Position numbers and translations under genes: made by a program | In this document: positions 38,664 to 51,051 of the stretch, piece by piece | Layout: each line of letters starts with the position of its first letter | Position numbering within the stretch: the first letter of the stretch is position 1 | Assembly (NCBI GenBank): GCA_029250225.1 | Contig: JAQWUY010000016.1 | Span: forward strand, 1 to 64,000 | Length of the DNA: 64,000 nucleotides | Origin: Alphaproteobacteria bacterium | GTDB taxonomy: Bacteria; Pseudomonadota; Alphaproteobacteria; JAQWUY01 | Direction: 5' to 3' | The notes under the pieces: generated by a model | Database searches by the model: none | Seen by the model: the letters and a program-made list of their open reading frames with translations, nothing else | Told to the model about the DNA's origin: nothing

Positions 38664-39322
38664 AAAAAATGTTTATAAATAAAATAAACATAATGATAAA
38701 AAATTATATTTTTATTATTATTGTGTTGTTTAATGTATTATGTTTTTACGGATTATATTATTTTTTTGAATGTGGTAATCTTAAAGACTATCTATCAAAT
38801 TATGGACTGTTATTAACTTTAATATTTGCTATATCAATATCTTATATCAATAATACAATCAATAATATAAGAGAGCAATCAAAATTTGCTTTTGAAAAGT
38901 CAATAGGTACAGTGACTAAAGCATTTAATTTGATAGATGATAATGGAATAATATTTAAAAAGTATAACTGGTCAAATCTTGCTCAAGAAATTAAAATAAT
39001 TAATGAATTAAATCAAGATATTATTTTGAATTCACATAGAAAAACATATACAAACATATGTAAATTACTCTCAGATAAATATGATTTATATAAAATATTC
39101 CGAAATGAGTATTATTATGAGGATGAAACTATGGATCAAATTCTAAAAGAACATGATAAAAATGATCTTATAAATAAAGACGATTTACTAATTGTATACT
39201 CATTTATAGAACATTTTAAAGAAGAAAATGTAAATAGTATTAAGTTCGAAGAACTAAATAATATAGAAGCAGAGAACCAAGAATTAGGATATTATTTTAA
39301 TTATATATCTAGTAAATCTTAA
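38660..39322 (+). CDS. unrecognised two-helix membrane protein in the R-M cassette
   Basis: I do not recognise this protein. It has a lysine-rich start, two hydrophobic helices (about 14-36 and 45-64) and a cytoplasmic or soluble helical part (about 65-220) rich in charged residues, with repeated Asn, Asp, Lys and Tyr. There are no clear catalytic motifs. It overlaps the endonuclease stop by 4 bp, so it is translated from the same message, and its stop abuts the gyrB stop with no gap. It may be an accessory or effector of the cassette, or a passenger. Confidence 0.75.
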   Translation: MKKMFINKINIMIKNYIFIIIVLFNVLCFYGLYYFFECGNLKDYLSNYGLLLTLIFAISISYINNTINNIREQSKFAFEKSIGTVTKAFNLIDDNGIIFKKYNWSNLAQEIKIINELNQDIILNSHRKTYTNICKLLSDKYDLYKIFRNEYYYEDETMDQILKEHDKNDLINKDDLLIVYSFIEHFKEENVNSIKFEELNNIEAENQELGYYFNYISSKS

Positions 39323-41796
<2,474 letters not shown>

Positions 41797-41844
41797 GTAA
41801 AAACGGACATTTTATGCATTTTAAAATTGTTATTTTTCAATGGG

Positions 41845-42975
41845 TTAGGTGTGTGAATTGACTATATTTTTTTCAATATGAAAATGCAGTAGATTTTTGT
41901 TAATTTCGGCAAATTTTTTATATTCTGTTGCAGTATACCAAACTTGTGGATTTAATTCGGTTATATTTTCAAATAATGCGGTTAATTTTTCATTATCTAG
42001 GTGTGCGCAAACCTCATCAAGTAGTAATATTGGCATTAATCCGGTATCTAGTTTTTGCATTTGTAAATTGCCTAAAATAATACGAATTAATAGGCTTTTT
42101 TGTTCGCCGGTTGAACATAAATTCGCAGATATGTTTTTTTCTAGATTTGTTGCGATTATATCAGACTTGTGTACACCGATTTCCGCTCCGCCTGTAATGG
42201 TATCTTGTGGGCGAGATGATTTAAGGTGTTGTATGAATTTATCTTCTGTATCAGAAGCAGAAAAATTACTTAACCAATTTTCAATTACTCCGTCACATTT
42301 TAGTATTGAACTTGGGAAAGGTTTTAAAGGTTTTGATATAAATTCATTTAATCTTTCTATGATATTCATTCTGCTTGATGCAATAGCAACACCACGATTA
42401 GCAATATCTTTTTCCATAGCAGATAACCATATATCGTCGTCTATTCCATTTTTTAACGCATTAGAGCGATTTCTTAGTGACTTTTCATATGCTGATATTC
42501 TTCCTGAGTGAGCAGGGTCGTAACCAAAAATAATCCTATCGATAAATTTACGGCGATTTGATGGGTTTTCAATCCATAGTCTATCCATTTGTGGAGTTAG
42601 AAAAACACAAGATAAATAATCGCTTAGTGTGTTTTGATTTGTAAAAACACCATTTATTTTTACAGCTCGACGATTTGGATTTTTTTCATTAAAGCCTGTG
42701 CCGATTGATGTTTTTCCAACCATAGTATTACATTCAGAAGAAATGCCCCAAATACCATCACTGTTTTGTTTTATGAAATCTTTTGTTGTTGCTCGCCTTA
42801 TTCCAGAACCGGGGGTTAATAACGATATAGCTTCTAGTATATTAGTCTTTCCAACCCCATTATTTCCTGTAATAATGACTGAATTTTGACCTATATTAAT
42901 ACTCGTAGATTCATAATTACGGAAGTTAGTAAGATTTAAGTTTTCTACAAAAAGGGCGGAATTATCAAGTATCAT
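41845..42975 (-). CDS. recF: DNA replication and repair protein RecF
   Basis: RecF is an SMC-like ATPase that loads recombinase at single-strand gaps. Walker A is GNNGVGKTNILEAISLL (about 33-49), the signature region is STGEQKSLLIRI (near 290) and Walker B is PILLLDEVCAHLD (near 318). At 376 residues it is full length. It lies 28 bp after dnaN and about 107 bp before gyrB. Confidence 0.96.
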   Translation of the reverse strand: MILDNSALFVENLNLTNFRNYESTSINIGQNSVIITGNNGVGKTNILEAISLLTPGSGIRRATTKDFIKQNSDGIWGISSECNTMVGKTSIGTGFNEKNPNRRAVKINGVFTNQNTLSDYLSCVFLTPQMDRLWIENPSNRRKFIDRIIFGYDPAHSGRISAYEKSLRNRSNALKNGIDDDIWLSAMEKDIANRGVAIASSRMNIIERLNEFISKPLKPFPSSILKCDGVIENWLSNFSASDTEDKFIQHLKSSRPQDTITGGAEIGVHKSDIIATNLEKNISANLCSTGEQKSLLIRIILGNLQMQKLDTGLMPILLLDEVCAHLDNEKLTALFENITELNPQVWYTATEYKKFAEINKNLLHFHIEKNIVNSHT

Positions 42976-43003
42976 TGTTTTCGCCTTTTTTATAATATAT
43001 TAA

Positions 43004-44104
43004 CTATACACGCATTGGCATTAATACATATAATGCATTTTTATTATCTGTATTTTTAATAATCGACGGTGAAGAGCTATCTTTCAGTTCAAATATCATT
43101 TCACTGTTTTTTATTTGGTTTGCAATATCGTTTAAATATCTAGCATTAAAACCTATTTCAAGTTCTTTACCCTTGTATTCAACTTCAACTTCATCTGATG
43201 CTGTGCCAAGTTGTGGCGTTGAGGCAAATAATTTTAACATACCATTGCCGATAGTTACTTTTATAGGTGCCATTTTACTATCTGATAGTGTGGCAACTCT
43301 TTCCACAGCTTCGGAAAATAAATTACAATTAACTCTTAATTTTATGTCATTGCCTTGTGGGATTACTCTTTTGTAATCCGGGAAAGTGCCATCAACTAAT
43401 TTAGATGTAATTGTAGTTGAATTTAACTGAAATTTAATTCTGTTTTCTGATAAATTAACTTGTACATCTGAATCTGTTTGTTCTAGTAATTTATACAATT
43501 CATTAATAGCTTTTTTAGGAACAATAATACCTGGCATACCTTTTGTTGCAGATGGTGCCACTGTTTCAGCTTTTGCAAGGCGATGTCCATCAGTTGCAAC
43601 AGCTCTTAGTACGCCGTCTATCTCGTGGAAATATATTCCATTTAGGTAATAGCGAGTTTCTTCATTAGAAATTGCAAAACGAGTATTTTCAATTAAATCA
43701 AGTAATTCGTTTGAACCTATTTCAAATGAAAATGGCATTTCTCCGCCGGTCATTACTGGGAATTCATCGGCAGGTAAACTTGGCAATTTAAACTGAGAGC
43801 GTCCGGCAGAAATTAAGATATTATCATCATCTAGTTCTACTGATATTTGAGCTCCTTCGGGTAATTTTTTTATTATATCAAATAGGGGGCCGGCCGGTAT
43901 TGTCGTAGAGCCATCAGATACGGATTGTATTTCCGTTGATGCAAATATCGCAATATCCATATCAGTACCTGTAATAGATAAAATACCTGATTTTGCTTCT
44001 ACCATAATGTTATTTAGAATCGGAATAGTGTTACGGCGTTCAACAACAGATTGTGTAGAGCCTAAAGTGTTGATAAAATTATTCTTTTCAATACTAAATT
44101 TCAT
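43004..44104 (-). CDS. dnaN: DNA polymerase III beta sliding clamp
   Basis: DnaN forms the dimeric ring that tethers polymerase III. The three-domain clamp is indicated by the opening MKFSIEKNNFINTLG, then ERRNTIPILNNIMVEA, YLNGIYFHE near 150, LVDGTFPDYKRVIP near 239 and the C-terminal YVLMPMRV. At 366 residues it is standard. It follows dnaA by about 92 bp. Confidence 0.98.
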   Translation of the reverse strand: MKFSIEKNNFINTLGSTQSVVERRNTIPILNNIMVEAKSGILSITGTDMDIAIFASTEIQSVSDGSTTIPAGPLFDIIKKLPEGAQISVELDDDNILISAGRSQFKLPSLPADEFPVMTGGEMPFSFEIGSNELLDLIENTRFAISNEETRYYLNGIYFHEIDGVLRAVATDGHRLAKAETVAPSATKGMPGIIVPKKAINELYKLLEQTDSDVQVNLSENRIKFQLNSTTITSKLVDGTFPDYKRVIPQGNDIKLRVNCNLFSEAVERVATLSDSKMAPIKVTIGNGMLKLFASTPQLGTASDEVEVEYKGKELEIGFNARYLNDIANQIKNSEMIFELKDSSSPSIIKNTDNKNALYVLMPMRV

Positions 44105-44196
44105 TTTTTCCTACCTATTTAAATTTATAATTTTAATTCTAGTAAATATTAACATAATCTACGATATAATGTAAAATATTATTATATTACATTGAT

Positions 44197-45540
44197 TTAT
44201 TTAATGTGCCTTTTTAATGATAAAATGTCGTTTGATATTTTATCATCGCTTGATATCATTTCTTCAACACGATTTATTGCGTGTAATACGGTTGTGTGGT
44301 CGCGATTAAACTTTTTCCCTATTTCGGGTAAGCTATTAGTTGTAAGTTCTTTGCATAACCATATTGCAATTTGGCGAGGTCTAGCTATTTCGCGGTTGCG
44401 ACGCGATGAATTTAAATCTTTCATTTGAATCTTAAAGTAATCACTTACTACTTTCTTGATGTCATCGATAGTAATCTTGCGTCTTGATTTTTGTAGTAGG
44501 TCTTCTAGTATTTGTGAAATACTTTCGACATCCATTACTTGCCCGTTCATAGATGATGAATAAGCTATTATACGATTTAATGCACCTTCCAATTCGCGCA
44601 TATTTGAATCAATGCTTGTGGCAAGGTATTGAATTATTTCTTGGTTTAAGTCGTATCCTAGCATTTTTGATTTTTGTTTTAATACAAAACATCTAAGTTC
44701 ATAGTTTGCTCGTTTTATTTCGGTAACTATTCCACCGCTGAAACGCGATATAATTCGTTCGTCAAAATTTTCTAGGTATGACGGTGCGACATTTCCACTT
44801 ATTATAATTTGACAACCACGACTCATTAAATCATTGAATGTATGGAAAAATTCTTGCTGAGTTGATATTTTCCCCGACATAAACTGTATATCATCAACCA
44901 ATAATACATCAACACTTCTTAAATCGTTTTTAAATGCAGTAATATCTTGATTGCGAATAGCATTGATGAATTTAGTTGCAAATCTTTCTGCTGATAAATA
45001 TATAATTTTCTTTGTTGGGCTATTCTCACGGATATTTGATGCTATTGCGTGCAATAGGTGGGTTTTTCCAAGACCTACACCACCACATATATATAGTGGG
45101 TTAAATATAGCTGAAAAGTTTGAAACTTGTTGTGATGCTTGAAACGCAAATTTATTTGTTTCATTAACAACAAAATTATTAAATGTGAATTTAGGGTCAA
45201 GATATAATTCATCAGTTATATCGGTTTCACTTATTGGTGTGTCATCTAAATCATTACTATAAATAGAGTCAGTATCTAGAACAAGATTTACCCCTATTAA
45301 ACCTATTTCTTCTTGTAACCATAATTGTTGTATACGCGGTAAATAATTATTACAAATAAATTGTTCTAATGATGAATTAGAACAAGCTAAAATAAGCATT
45401 TTATTTTCTGATATTGACTTTACTTTTATTTTACTTAGCCAAGATTTATGCGCTGTGTTTCCAAATTCAGAGCGTAGTGTGGATAATATTCTACGCCATC
45501 TGTTATTCAACTCATTGTATTGCATGTTTAATACAGACAT
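44197..45540 (-). CDS. dnaA: chromosomal replication initiator DnaA
   Basis: DnaA opens the origin. Domain I is at the N-terminus (about 8-80). The AAA+ domain has Walker A CGGVGLGKTHLLHAI near 155 and Walker B LLVDDIQFMSG near 218. The C-terminal DNA-binding signature is FNRDHTTVLHAINRVE (near 416). The frame extends to a TTG at 45555; the ATG at 45540 with AAGGG upstream is preferred and gives 447 residues. It heads the leftward dnaN-recF-gyrB series. Confidence 0.97.
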   Translation of the reverse strand: MSVLNMQYNELNNRWRRILSTLRSEFGNTAHKSWLSKIKVKSISENKMLILACSNSSLEQFICNNYLPRIQQLWLQEEIGLIGVNLVLDTDSIYSNDLDDTPISETDITDELYLDPKFTFNNFVVNETNKFAFQASQQVSNFSAIFNPLYICGGVGLGKTHLLHAIASNIRENSPTKKIIYLSAERFATKFINAIRNQDITAFKNDLRSVDVLLVDDIQFMSGKISTQQEFFHTFNDLMSRGCQIIISGNVAPSYLENFDERIISRFSGGIVTEIKRANYELRCFVLKQKSKMLGYDLNQEIIQYLATSIDSNMRELEGALNRIIAYSSSMNGQVMDVESISQILEDLLQKSRRKITIDDIKKVVSDYFKIQMKDLNSSRRNREIARPRQIAIWLCKELTTNSLPEIGKKFNRDHTTVLHAINRVEEMISSDDKISNDILSLKRHIK

Positions 45541-46060
45541 TTTTTCCCTTATCAATCAAACTTGGTATTTATATTTATTTTTTGATATTTTTAATATTTA
45601 TCTAATATTTTTGATATCTAAATAATCATACTATCTCTTTTTATTTTTAGATAGATTATATTTTTTTAAAAATTGTTTTTTTTCATATTGAAAATATTTT
45701 TTTATTAAAACCGAATCAATTTTTTAGTGGTAGTTTACCCATCGTAATACTATATATAGTTATGCTTATTTTTTGTGCAAAATATGACTTAAAATTATTT
45801 TTAATTTTATAATTTTAGTAAAATTTTTTTTTTAAAATATCAAATCATTATTGAATAATAGTTTTATAAATTTATACAATATAGAATAGGATAAAATACA
45901 TTATAAAAAAATATCCTTTCTATTTTTGTTCTGGTGGAAATTACGAATCACTAAAATTTTTTTTCTTATTTATATTATATAAAATAAAAAGCTAATCATA
46001 ATAGTTATATGATTAGCTTTTTTATCAATCTATAATTCTAATTATAGATACAAAGGTAAA
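45541..46060. other. 520 bp AT-rich gap between dnaA and rpsT; possible oriC
   Basis: No ORF of note. The region is extremely AT-rich and holds the 12-bp palindrome ACTATATATAGT (45749-45760), a plausible leftward dnaA promoter TTGATT (45714-45719), 17 nt, TATTTT (45691-45696), and the rpsT terminator at its right end. By eye I find no TTATNCACA DnaA box on either strand. Being next to dnaA it is a candidate origin, but many alphaproteobacterial origins lie elsewhere. Confidence 0.35.
45986..46022 (-). terminator. rho-independent terminator of rpsT
   Basis: A perfect 15-bp stem (45986-46000 and 46008-46022) with a 7-nt loop has its core AGCTAATCATA flanked by A5 and T5, so it could work in both directions. 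It lies about 38 bp after the rpsT stop, reading leftward. Confidence 0.85.
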
Positions 46061-46321
46061 TTACATAGATTTTACTTTTGTATTTAAACGAGAAATTTTT
46101 CTAGATGCAGTATTTTTTCTCATTACGCCTTTTTTAACAGCAATGTGTAATTCAGACATAGTTGATGAAAATACCTCAGAAGCATTCTTTTTATCGCCAG
46201 ATGAAATAGCTTCTTCTAACTTACGAACAAAAGTGTGAACACGACTGCGTATTGGACGGTTGCGTGCTGTTCTTGTTTCTGTTTGTTTATTTCTCTTTTT
46301 TGCAGATTTAATATTTGCCAT
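46061..46321 (-). CDS. rpsT: 30S ribosomal protein S20
   Basis: S20 is a small basic primary binder of 16S rRNA. The classic start MANIKSAKKRNKQTE begins at the ATG at 46321; the longer frame to 46396 has no support. KKGVMRKNTASRKISRL near the C-terminus is the family signature. It is 86 residues long. Its position upstream of dnaA on the same strand is typical of Alphaproteobacteria. Confidence 0.97.
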   Translation of the reverse strand: MANIKSAKKRNKQTETRTARNRPIRSRVHTFVRKLEEAISSGDKKNASEVFSSTMSELHIAVKKGVMRKNTASRKISRLNTKVKSM

Positions 46322-46364
46322 ACTAATTTTCCCAATTTCTATAAAATGTGTAAATTTAAGTAGT

Positions 46365-46393
46365 CTTTTACGATATATATTAGCAAGAGTCAA
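46365..46393 (-). promoter_or_regulatory. candidate rpsT promoter
   Basis: On the minus strand, TTGACT (46388-46393) is followed after 17 nt by TAAAAG (46365-46370). The -35 is good and the -10 is weak; overlapping TATATA at about 46374-46380 is too close to the -35 to serve. Confidence 0.35.
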
Positions 46394-46500
46394 CAAAAAT
46401 TATGAAATAACCTTATTTTAAAAAGAATAGTGAGTATTGTGTTGTAAATAAATCCTAGATAAAAAAGTTATTATATTAATGATAAATCACCAATAATTTA

Positions 46501-47241
46501 TTAGTAGATTACTTTTGTTAGGTATAATCCGTGCGCTGGGGCAAGTGGCCCGCCTTGGTTTCGGTCTTTTGCATCAAGGCATTTTTGTACATCTTCCTTG
46601 TTCCATTTACCGTAACCAACTCTAAACAATGCACCAGTAATATATCTTACTTGATTGTGTAGGAATGATTTTGCTCCACATTTTATGTGTATTTCGTTAC
46701 CTATTTCTTCTACACTTAAATAATCAAGTGTTCGGATTGGTTGTTGATGTTTAGCGTGGCTAGCACGAAATGTTGTAAAATCGTGTGTTCCTATTAATAT
46801 TTTTCCTGCTTCGGCCATTTTTTTAACATCAAGTTCATAACCGCCTGTATGCCAAACATTTTTGCGGTTAAATGTTAGTGGAGCTCTGCGGTTTGATATT
46901 CTATAAATATATTGTCGTTGTTTTGCATCAAAGCGAGCATTAAAATCATCTCGTACTTTTTCGGCGTTGATTATTGAAACATCTTCATTCCATAGGTAAT
47001 GGTTTAAAGCTTTTTCCATTTTATATTTGTCAAAATTACTTTCTACATCAAAATGAGCAATTTGTCCTGTTGCATTAACACCGCTATCAGTTCGTCCTGC
47101 TCCTTGAATTGTGATTTTTTTATTAAACAATTTTTCAAGGGCGTTTTCAATTTCCCCTTGTACAGTTTTTTGTTCTGGTTGAATTTGCCAGCCTGAGTAT
47201 TTAGCACCAGCATATTCAATTGTTATTTTCCATCTTGCCAT
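46501..47241 (-). CDS. truA: tRNA pseudouridine(38-40) synthase
   Basis: TruA modifies U38-U40 in tRNA anticodon arms. It has the opening KITIEYAGAKYSGWQIQ, the catalytic aspartate in GAGRTDSGVNATGQ (about 52), and the FLHNQVRYITGALFRVG block near 196. At 246 residues it is full length. AGGAAA precedes the ATG. It is monocistronic as far as can be seen, with a roughly 180 bp gap to rpsT that I find otherwise empty. Confidence 0.96.
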   Translation of the reverse strand: MARWKITIEYAGAKYSGWQIQPEQKTVQGEIENALEKLFNKKITIQGAGRTDSGVNATGQIAHFDVESNFDKYKMEKALNHYLWNEDVSIINAEKVRDDFNARFDAKQRQYIYRISNRRAPLTFNRKNVWHTGGYELDVKKMAEAGKILIGTHDFTTFRASHAKHQQPIRTLDYLSVEEIGNEIHIKCGAKSFLHNQVRYITGALFRVGYGKWNKEDVQKCLDAKDRNQGGPLAPAHGLYLTKVIY

Positions 47242-47482
47242 TTATTTTCCTCATACTATGGTATAAAGTATAATTATTAATTAGATTCTCTAATAAAGAA
47301 CTTTTTTAGATAATTTATTTTGCTCTGTTTTTTATGTTAATATTTGTTGTTAGCATTTTAAGATAGTTATACTTTTTTTTAATTTTAAATCAAGTATATT
47401 TTTCAAATTTTATCTTTTTAGTTATTGATTTAAATGTTACATTGGGCAAATATTTTTTTAATATATTTTTGGGAATAAAATA

Positions 47483-48136
47483 ATGATAAATAATAAAGAT
47501 ATGGAATTTGCTGAATATATTCCAAAACAAGACATAAAAAACTTAGTAATAATGTTACACGGTTATGGGGCAGATAAAAATGATTTAATCGGCTTGGCTT
47601 CACATCTAGGAAAAGATCTACCAAATACGGCTTTTATATCACCAGATGCAATCCAACCTTGTGAAATTGGTTTCGGCAGGCAATGGTTTTCAATTGGTAG
47701 TGCAGATGAAAATGAAACATATGATAAACTAGAAAATGCTTCTTTGTATATTAATGAATTTATTAAGCAACAACTAAAACGATTTAATTTAAGTCCTGAT
47801 AAGGTTGCATTGGTAGGTTTTTCACAAGGTACTATGTTGTCATTGCATATTGCACCAAGACAAAATAAACAATTTGCTTGTGTTGTTGGTTTTTCCGGAA
47901 TTTTAGTTGGTTGTGATGTTTTAGCTGAAAAGTGTAAGACAAAACCGCCTATTTGCTTAATTCACGGTGATGCTGATGAAATTGTTGATGTTAAATTTAC
48001 AAAACTTGCACGAGATTGTTTAACTGAAAATAATTTTGTTGTTGAAGATTTAATTTGTTCTGGATTAGGACATTCAATTAATCATGATGGATTATCATTT
48101 GCGACTAAGTTTTTACAAAAGCATTTAATAAAATAA
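47483..48136 (+). CDS. phospholipase/carboxylesterase family hydrolase
   Basis: This alpha/beta-hydrolase of 217 residues belongs to the acyl-protein thioesterase/YpfH type. It shows LVIMLHGYGADKNDLIG (about 23-38), the nucleophile elbow GFSQGTM (serine near 115), and catalytic Asp and His in HGDADEIVD (about 164) and GLGHSIN (about 196). The natural ester substrate is unknown. It ends 6 bp before the convergent cobT stop. Confidence 0.88.
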   Translation: MINNKDMEFAEYIPKQDIKNLVIMLHGYGADKNDLIGLASHLGKDLPNTAFISPDAIQPCEIGFGRQWFSIGSADENETYDKLENASLYINEFIKQQLKRFNLSPDKVALVGFSQGTMLSLHIAPRQNKQFACVVGFSGILVGCDVLAEKCKTKPPICLIHGDADEIVDVKFTKLARDCLTENNFVVEDLICSGLGHSINHDGLSFATKFLQKHLIK

Positions 48137-48142
48137 TTAAAA

Positions 48143-49981
48143 TTATTTTTTATTATCATCAAATAAGTTTATCAACTCACCCATCATTACATCGGCTAGA
48201 TTTTCAGCATTTGCGATTGTGACGGCATTTTTATAATACCTTGTTACATCGTGGCCTATGCCTATTGCAACTAAATCAATTTTTGAATTGTTTTCAATTA
48301 AATCAATCATATCTCTTAGGTTGCGTTCTAAGTAATTGCTTTGATTATGGCTTAATGTTGCATCATCAACAGGGGCACCATCAGATATTACCATCAATAT
48401 TTTACGGTCTTCATTTCGGTTTTTTAACCTGTTAAATGCCCATTTTAAGGCTTCACCATCAATATTTTCTTTTAATAATCCTTCTTTTAACAATAAACCG
48501 AAGCTTTTTCGGTTGCGGTTATAATTCTCATCAGCAGACTTATATATTATATGGCGTAAATCGTTTAACCTTCCTGGGTTTTCTGGGCGTCCTTTTTCTT
48601 CCCATTGTTTGAAACTTTGACCGCCTTTCCAATTTAGCGTTGTAAAGCCCAGAACTTCTACTTTTACCCCGCATCTTTCAAGTGTACGGGTTAAAATATC
48701 AGATGTCATAGCTGCAATAGAAATTGGTCTTCCACGCATTGAACCTGAATTATCTATGAGTAATGTTACAACTGTATCTTTGAATTTTGAATTATCTTCT
48801 TGTTTGAAAGAAAGTGATTGTAACGGGTTTGTCACAACTCTGGTAAGTTTTGCTGAATCTAGCAATCCTTCTTCTAAATCGAATTTCCAAGATCTTAATT
48901 GTTGTGCTTGTAATTTTCGTTGTAATCTGTTTGCTATACGGGAAATTAAGGTATTATATGTTTCTAGAATTTTGTCTAGTTTTTCCCTTAATTGATTTAA
49001 TTCTGTATCATCGACAATATCTCGGGCATTTTCAATTATATCGAATTTTGTTGTATATGCTTTATAATTAGGGCTGTAATTAAAATTATCTTGATTGTGT
49101 TTTGTATTTGAAACCGTTTCTTCTGTGTAGTTATCGCTTTCTGAATCGCTATCATTTGAATCATCATCTTCACTTTGCTCACCAGCTTCGCTTTGGCTGT
49201 CATTTAAATCCTTAGATTCTTCTTTTGTATTTTCAACATCGTCATTGTTATTGTTATCTTTACTTGTTTCATTCTCTCTTTGTTGTTCGTTATCGTGTTC
49301 ATCATCACTATCATCGTGTTCATCAAAACTAGAATCATTATCAAGTGCTTTTAAGATTTTTTTTACGGTTTTTGCAAATTCTTGTTGGTTATCAATACAT
49401 TTTGATAGCTCATCAAGTGCAGATTGTAATTTTTCTGTATTCTTTTTACTATGCAACTCTAATAATGATTGTGTGCATTTAGGGGGTGTTTTATCTGAGA
49501 ATTTTTGTCTTGCTAGTAATCTAACAGTTTCCGCCCAACCATTTTCACCCAAGTGAACAGCACTTGTTGCAATGTCCATTTTTTCATATCTATTATCAAG
49601 AGCCTTGTCTATATTTTTTGATGCACCTTTGTATAGATTACTACCCATTGCTTCTATTCTTGCATCTTCTAGGGCATTAAATAACATTGCGTGATTTTCA
49701 TCACTAGGGCGATTTTGGCGGTGTATTTTTTCATCGTGGAATCTATATTTAAAAGCACTGAAATCTGCTTCGCCTCTTGCAACATCAAGCCCGTTTTTAG
49801 AAGTGTTTTCCATATTAGGCAAGCGAATATTTTTTTCCAAGTTTGTAGCTTGATTATTTGCCCCAAATGATATTTTTACATCTTTTTCTTTCGCGATTGC
49901 TCGATAGGTTGCACAAATTCTATTTTCAATAGAATCCTGACTTTCATTTAATACAGGGGTATAAGTTTTTTCTTCGTCCAT
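48143..49981 (-). CDS. cobT: CobT-like cobaltochelatase subunit with VWA domain
   Basis: CobT works with CobS and CobN to insert cobalt in aerobic cobalamin synthesis. The N-terminal part has [15 protein letters not shown] and [14 protein letters not shown] very acidic, Asn/Ser-rich low-complexity stretch runs at about 215-300. The C-terminal VWA domain has the metal-ion site [13 protein letters not shown] near 410 and ISDGAPVDD near 533. At 612 residues it matches CobT. It begins 3 bp after cobS. CobN is not in this window. Confidence 0.9.
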   Translation of the reverse strand: MDEEKTYTPVLNESQDSIENRICATYRAIAKEKDVKISFGANNQATNLEKNIRLPNMENTSKNGLDVARGEADFSAFKYRFHDEKIHRQNRPSDENHAMLFNALEDARIEAMGSNLYKGASKNIDKALDNRYEKMDIATSAVHLGENGWAETVRLLARQKFSDKTPPKCTQSLLELHSKKNTEKLQSALDELSKCIDNQQEFAKTVKKILKALDNDSSFDEHDDSDDEHDNEQQRENETSKDNNNNDDVENTKEESKDLNDSQSEAGEQSEDDDSNDSDSESDNYTEETVSNTKHNQDNFNYSPNYKAYTTKFDIIENARDIVDDTELNQLREKLDKILETYNTLISRIANRLQRKLQAQQLRSWKFDLEEGLLDSAKLTRVVTNPLQSLSFKQEDNSKFKDTVVTLLIDNSGSMRGRPISIAAMTSDILTRTLERCGVKVEVLGFTTLNWKGGQSFKQWEEKGRPENPGRLNDLRHIIYKSADENYNRNRKSFGLLLKEGLLKENIDGEALKWAFNRLKNRNEDRKILMVISDGAPVDDATLSHNQSNYLERNLRDMIDLIENNSKIDLVAIGIGHDVTRYYKNAVTIANAENLADVMMGELINLFDDNKK

Positions 49982-49984
49982 ATA

Positions 49985-50950
49985 TTATATCTTTAACTCT
50001 CGTCCAAAGCATCTTTGATAATATTCACTGATTATTGTGCGTTCAGTTTCATCACATTTGTTAAGGAAAGAAACACGGAATGAATAATCTATGTCTTCGT
50101 TAAATATTTTTGCATTTTCCACCCAAGATAAAATAGTTCGCGGTGACATAACAGTTGAAATATCACCATTAACAAAACCTTGTCTTGTTAAATCGGCAAT
50201 AGATATCATATTTTGATATATTTTATCGTCAAGTTGATTATCGAATTTACTTTTAACGATATTTAATTCTTGATTATTAGGTAAATAATTTAATGTACAA
50301 ACAATATTCCATCTATCCATTTGTGCTTGGTTAATAGGTTGTGTCCCATAATACATACCGGTTGTATCACCTAGTCCAACTGTATTAGATGTTGCAAATA
50401 AACGGAAATTAGCGTGCGGATTGATTACCTTATTCTTGTCAAGTAAAGTTAATTTACCTTGTTCTTCTAATATTCTTTGAATCACAAACATAACATCAGG
50501 ACGACCGGCATCGTATTCATCAAATACTAATGCAACTGGATTTTGTAGCGCCCAAGGCAAAACACCTTCTTTAAAATCGGTTATTTGTTTTCCATCTTTT
50601 AATACGATTGCATCTTTACCAATTAAATCAATTCTTGAAATATGACTATCTAGGTTAATGCGAACACAAGGCCAATTAAGACGGGCTGCTACTTGTTCAA
50701 TATGCGAAGATTTACCTGTCCCGTGATATCCTTGTATCATTACACGGCGATTATGTGTAAATCCGGCTAGGATTGCTTTTGTTGTATCATTATCAAAAAC
50801 ATAATTTTTATCAATATCTGGCACTAATTGTGATTTTTTTGAAAATGCAGGAATTGTCCCCTCTGTATCTATGTTGAATACTTCTTTGATATTAACTGTT
50901 GTATCTGGTGATGTTATACCAATTTCATCAGAGATAGAAAAACTAGACAT
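49985..50950 (-). CDS. cobS: CobS-like cobaltochelatase AAA+ subunit
   Basis: CobS is the MoxR-like AAA+ partner of CobT. Walker A is QGYHGTGKSSHIEQ near 74, Walker B is ALVFDEYDAGRPD near 139, and the sensor region includes FATSNTVGLGDTTGMY near 186. It is 321 residues long. AGGAA precedes the ATG. Pairing with cobT gives high confidence in the complex type, but whether it serves cobalt chelation depends on CobN elsewhere. Confidence 0.92.
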   Translation of the reverse strand: MSSFSISDEIGITSPDTTVNIKEVFNIDTEGTIPAFSKKSQLVPDIDKNYVFDNDTTKAILAGFTHNRRVMIQGYHGTGKSSHIEQVAARLNWPCVRINLDSHISRIDLIGKDAIVLKDGKQITDFKEGVLPWALQNPVALVFDEYDAGRPDVMFVIQRILEEQGKLTLLDKNKVINPHANFRLFATSNTVGLGDTTGMYYGTQPINQAQMDRWNIVCTLNYLPNNQELNIVKSKFDNQLDDKIYQNMISIADLTRQGFVNGDISTVMSPRTILSWVENAKIFNEDIDYSFRVSFLNKCDETERTIISEYYQRCFGRELKI

Positions 50951-51051
50951 TTTATATATTCCTACTTTTATGTTAATTGTTATTTTTGATTATAATATAT
51001 TATCAATTATAATATATCAATAATAGAATAAAATTGCATCAATAAAGACAT

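Noticed and set aside
45776-45800. CtrA-like TTAA...TTAA pair upstream of dnaA
   Set aside because: Spacing is eight rather than seven and such pairs are frequent in AT-rich DNA.
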